Part shown: piece after piece, positions 23,623 through 25,049 of the stretch
How the letters are laid out: each line of letters opens with the position of its first letter
How positions within the stretch are numbered: the first letter of the stretch is position 1
From: Burkholderiaceae bacterium
GTDB taxonomy: Bacteria; Pseudomonadota; Gammaproteobacteria; Burkholderiales; Burkholderiaceae
Assembly (NCBI GenBank): GCA_030151165.1
Contig: JASLEM010000115.1
Coordinates: 1-25,049 of the forward strand
Direction: 5' to 3'
Length of the DNA: 25,049 nt
Notes under the pieces: model-generated
What the model saw: only the letters and a program-made list of their open reading frames with translations
Database searches by the model: none
Told to the model about the DNA's origin: nothing
Made by a program: the position numbers and the translations under genes

Positions 23623-23772
23623 TGCCTCGACGCGGGTTTTCCTGGAGGCGTCGGCCGACCGTCGAGCCATCGATCCCCCGAACGGGCGACCGGCGGCGCC
23701 TCGCGGATGACGGACACTGGCACCCGCGCCGCGCGTGCCGCGCGACCACGACCCACGCCATCGGAAGCCCCC

Positions 23773-24291
23773 ATGCGACGCCTCGCCCTCCTCGCCGCCA
23801 GCCTGCTCATCGCCGCCAGCTGCCACGCCGCACCGACGCCCGCGCCCGCCAGCCGCGCCTCCGTCGAGGCGCTGTTCGCGTTGATGAACATGGACCGGAC
23901 GATCTCGCTGAGCCTCGACAAGATGCAGGCGATGACGAAGCAGTCGATCGCCGGCATGCCGCAGGCGCGCACCATGTCGCCCGAGCAGCGCAGCCGCTTC
24001 GAGGCCGGCCAGGCGAGCGTCGATGCGATGATGCGCGACGAGATGACCTGGGCCCGCCTCGAGCCCGACCTCGTGCAGGTCTACATGGCGACCTTCACGC
24101 AGGACGAGATCGACGGCCAGCTCGCGTTCTACCGCACCCCCGCCGGCCAGGCGCTGATCGCGAAGACGCCCGAGCTGACCGAGCGCACGATGGCCGTCAT
24201 GCAGACGCGCATCCAGGCGCTGCTGCCGCGGATGCAGGAGGCGTTGCAGGCGGCGATGAGGCCGGCAGCGCCGGCGTCGGCGCCGAACTGA
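23773..24291 (+). CDS. Exported DUF2059-domain protein
   Basis: A 172-residue secreted protein. The signal peptide is MRRLALLAASLLIAASCHAA; the Cys at 17 could act as a lipobox (A-A-S-C), otherwise cleavage follows CHA. The mature domain matches the DUF2059 pattern: an early helix EALFALMNMDRTISLSLDKM, then a charged segment, then YMATFTQDEIDGQLAFYRTP with AGQALIAKTPELTERTMAVM, the diagnostic F-t-x-x-E-i-x-x-x-x-x-F-Y-x-t-p-x-G block. The function of the family is unknown. ATG 23773 lacks a good ribosome binding site. It ends one base before the stop of the convergent LysR fragment. Confidence 0.85.
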   Translation: MRRLALLAASLLIAASCHAAPTPAPASRASVEALFALMNMDRTISLSLDKMQAMTKQSIAGMPQARTMSPEQRSRFEAGQASVDAMMRDEMTWARLEPDLVQVYMATFTQDEIDGQLAFYRTPAGQALIAKTPELTERTMAVMQTRIQALLPRMQEALQAAMRPAAPASAPN

Positions 24292-24292
24292 G

Positions 24293-24865
24293 CTAGGCGG
24301 CGCGCGGGGCGCGCGGCAGGTAGTCCATGAACACCTGCACCAGCGACGACTCGTCCGCCTCGCGCCATGCGGCGCCGGTCTCGACGAGCGTGCGCTCGCC
24401 CTTGATCGGCCGGTAGACCACGCCCTCGCGCGGCATCGCCTTGACGGACGCCGGCACCAGCGCCACGCCGAGGCCGCCGGAGACGAGGCTCACGATCGTG
24501 TGCATCTGGCGCGCCGGGAACAGCTCGGGGCTGAAGCCGTGGCGCATGCAGGTGGCGACCATCGCGTCGAAGATCATCGGGCCGTAGTGGCGCTCGAAGC
24601 CGAGGAAGCGCTCGTGCGCGAGCTTCTCGAGCGGCACCTGCGAGGCCTTGGCGAGCGGGTGCTTGTCGGGCAGCGCGACGATCAGCGCGTCGCGCAGCAG
24701 CGGCCGGTATGCGAGCGTCTTCGACATGCCCGGCGACGCGAAGATGATGCCGAGGTCCAGCGCGCCGATCTCGAGCTCGCCGAGGATCTGGTCGGTGGTC
24801 GATTCCTGCAGCGTCACCTTGACCTTCGGGAAGTCGGCCATGAAGCGTCGCAGCGCGCCGGGCAG
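24293..24865 (-). pseudogene. LysR-family regulator, C-terminal effector domain only (interrupted by inverted repeat)
   Basis: About 190 codons of a LysR substrate-binding domain: LPGALRRFMADFPKVKVTLQ, DQILGELEIGALDLGIIFAS, then RPLLRDALIVALPDKHPLAK, VSLVSGGLGVALVPASV and VYRPI, ending FMDYLPRAPRAA at a TAG. This is the normal C-terminal half of a roughly 300-residue LysR protein. At 24865 the sense ends abruptly: the DNA beyond is an inverted copy of the same gene, so the N-terminal HTH and linker that should continue toward higher coordinates are missing. Whether the gene is truly truncated or the contig is misassembled cannot be told here. A complete version would be a candidate regulator of the nearby catabolic cluster. 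Confidence 0.8.
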
Positions 24866-25049
24866 TCGGGCACGCTGTCGCTCGGCTTCATCAGCCTCGC
24901 GCCGTATTCGTTCCTGCCCGGCGCGCTGCGACGCTTCATGGCCGACTTCCCGAAGGTCAAGGTGACGCTGCAGGAATCGACCACCGACCAGATCCTCGGC
25001 GAGCTCGAGATCGGCGCGCTGGACCTCGGCTTCATCTTCGCGTCGCCGG
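24730..25049. repeat. 136-bp near-perfect inverted repeat (foldback) with 48-base spacer
   Basis: Base i pairs with base 49779-i. The arms 24730-24865 and 24914-25049 are reverse complements with a single mismatch (24748/25031). The right arm may continue outside the window. Both arms lie within LysR coding sequence. Confidence 0.95.
24866..25049 (+). CDS. LysR effector-domain fragment in inverted orientation (partial, right edge)
   Basis: On the + strand the spacer and right arm read without interruption as SGTLSLGFISLAPYSFLPGA, then RRFMADFPKVKV and LDLGFIFASP, i.e. the start of a LysR effector domain in the natural order. It shares all but one codon with the - strand copy in the overlapping part (Phe here, Ile there). 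No HTH precedes it, since the left neighbour is the inverted copy. It is either an inverted partial duplication or an assembly foldback. Confidence 0.75.

Larger units (their letters stand above)
23442..23772. promoter_or_regulatory. Divergent intergenic region between thiolase and DUF2059 gene
   Basis: 331 bases without a supportable gene. It contains two LysR-type dyads (23501-23513 and 23610-23622). No convincing -10/-35 pair could be assigned in this GC-rich stretch. Transcripts of the thiolase cluster (-) and the DUF2059 gene (+) must start here. Confidence 0.6.

Overview
The window is GC-rich chromosomal DNA from a proteobacterium. Evidence is an AcnB-type aconitase, a fused TRAP DctQM permease with a Tat-exported DctP, a LysR regulator, two DUF4139 proteins and a propeller-type sensor. 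This suite suits Burkholderiales, or possibly Xanthomonadaceae, but no rRNA, tRNA or strongly diagnostic marker fixes the lineage. Both assignments are inference.

Layout. (1) 1-6786 is GC-rich and core-like: the 3' end of acnB with its terminator, a secreted DUF4139 protein, a TauD-family dioxygenase, a Nudix hydrolase, a 21-bp tandem repeat that fills the next intergenic space, a flavodoxin-fold quinone oxidoreductase, and a second DUF4139 protein paralogous to the first. (2) About 6790-14720 is visibly less GC-rich and holds small orphan genes, nearly all on the + strand: a zinc ribbon protein, two small membrane proteins, four proteins without a recognised family, a pseudogene with two frameshifts, a Sel1-repeat protein, a BamE-like protein, a lipoprotein, and a kelch-like lipoprotein on the - strand. 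Two copies of a short dispersed repeat lie in or at the edge of this block. (3) 14957-17407 (-) encodes an exported propeller sensor-kinase-like protein whose transmembrane and phosphoacceptor segments are missing. (4) 17465-23441 (-) is a catabolic cluster: thiolase, acyl-CoA ligase, TRAP substrate-binding protein, fused TRAP permease, terminator. The order suggests uptake of a carboxylic acid, CoA activation and thiolytic handling. Two LysR-type T-N11-A dyads lie upstream of the thiolase. (5) 23773-25049 holds a DUF2059 protein and the C-terminal half of a LysR regulator that runs into a near-perfect 136-bp inverted copy of itself at the window edge, which may be an assembly foldback.

Most unusual signals: the 21-bp repeat (19 units, organised as about three 126-bp super-repeats, with both strands giving the same heptad pattern); the kinase-like protein without a DHp helix or membrane anchor; the LysR foldback; and a pseudogene whose two single-base deletions can be reconstructed. 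I found no convincing CRISPR array, integron, prophage or transposase.
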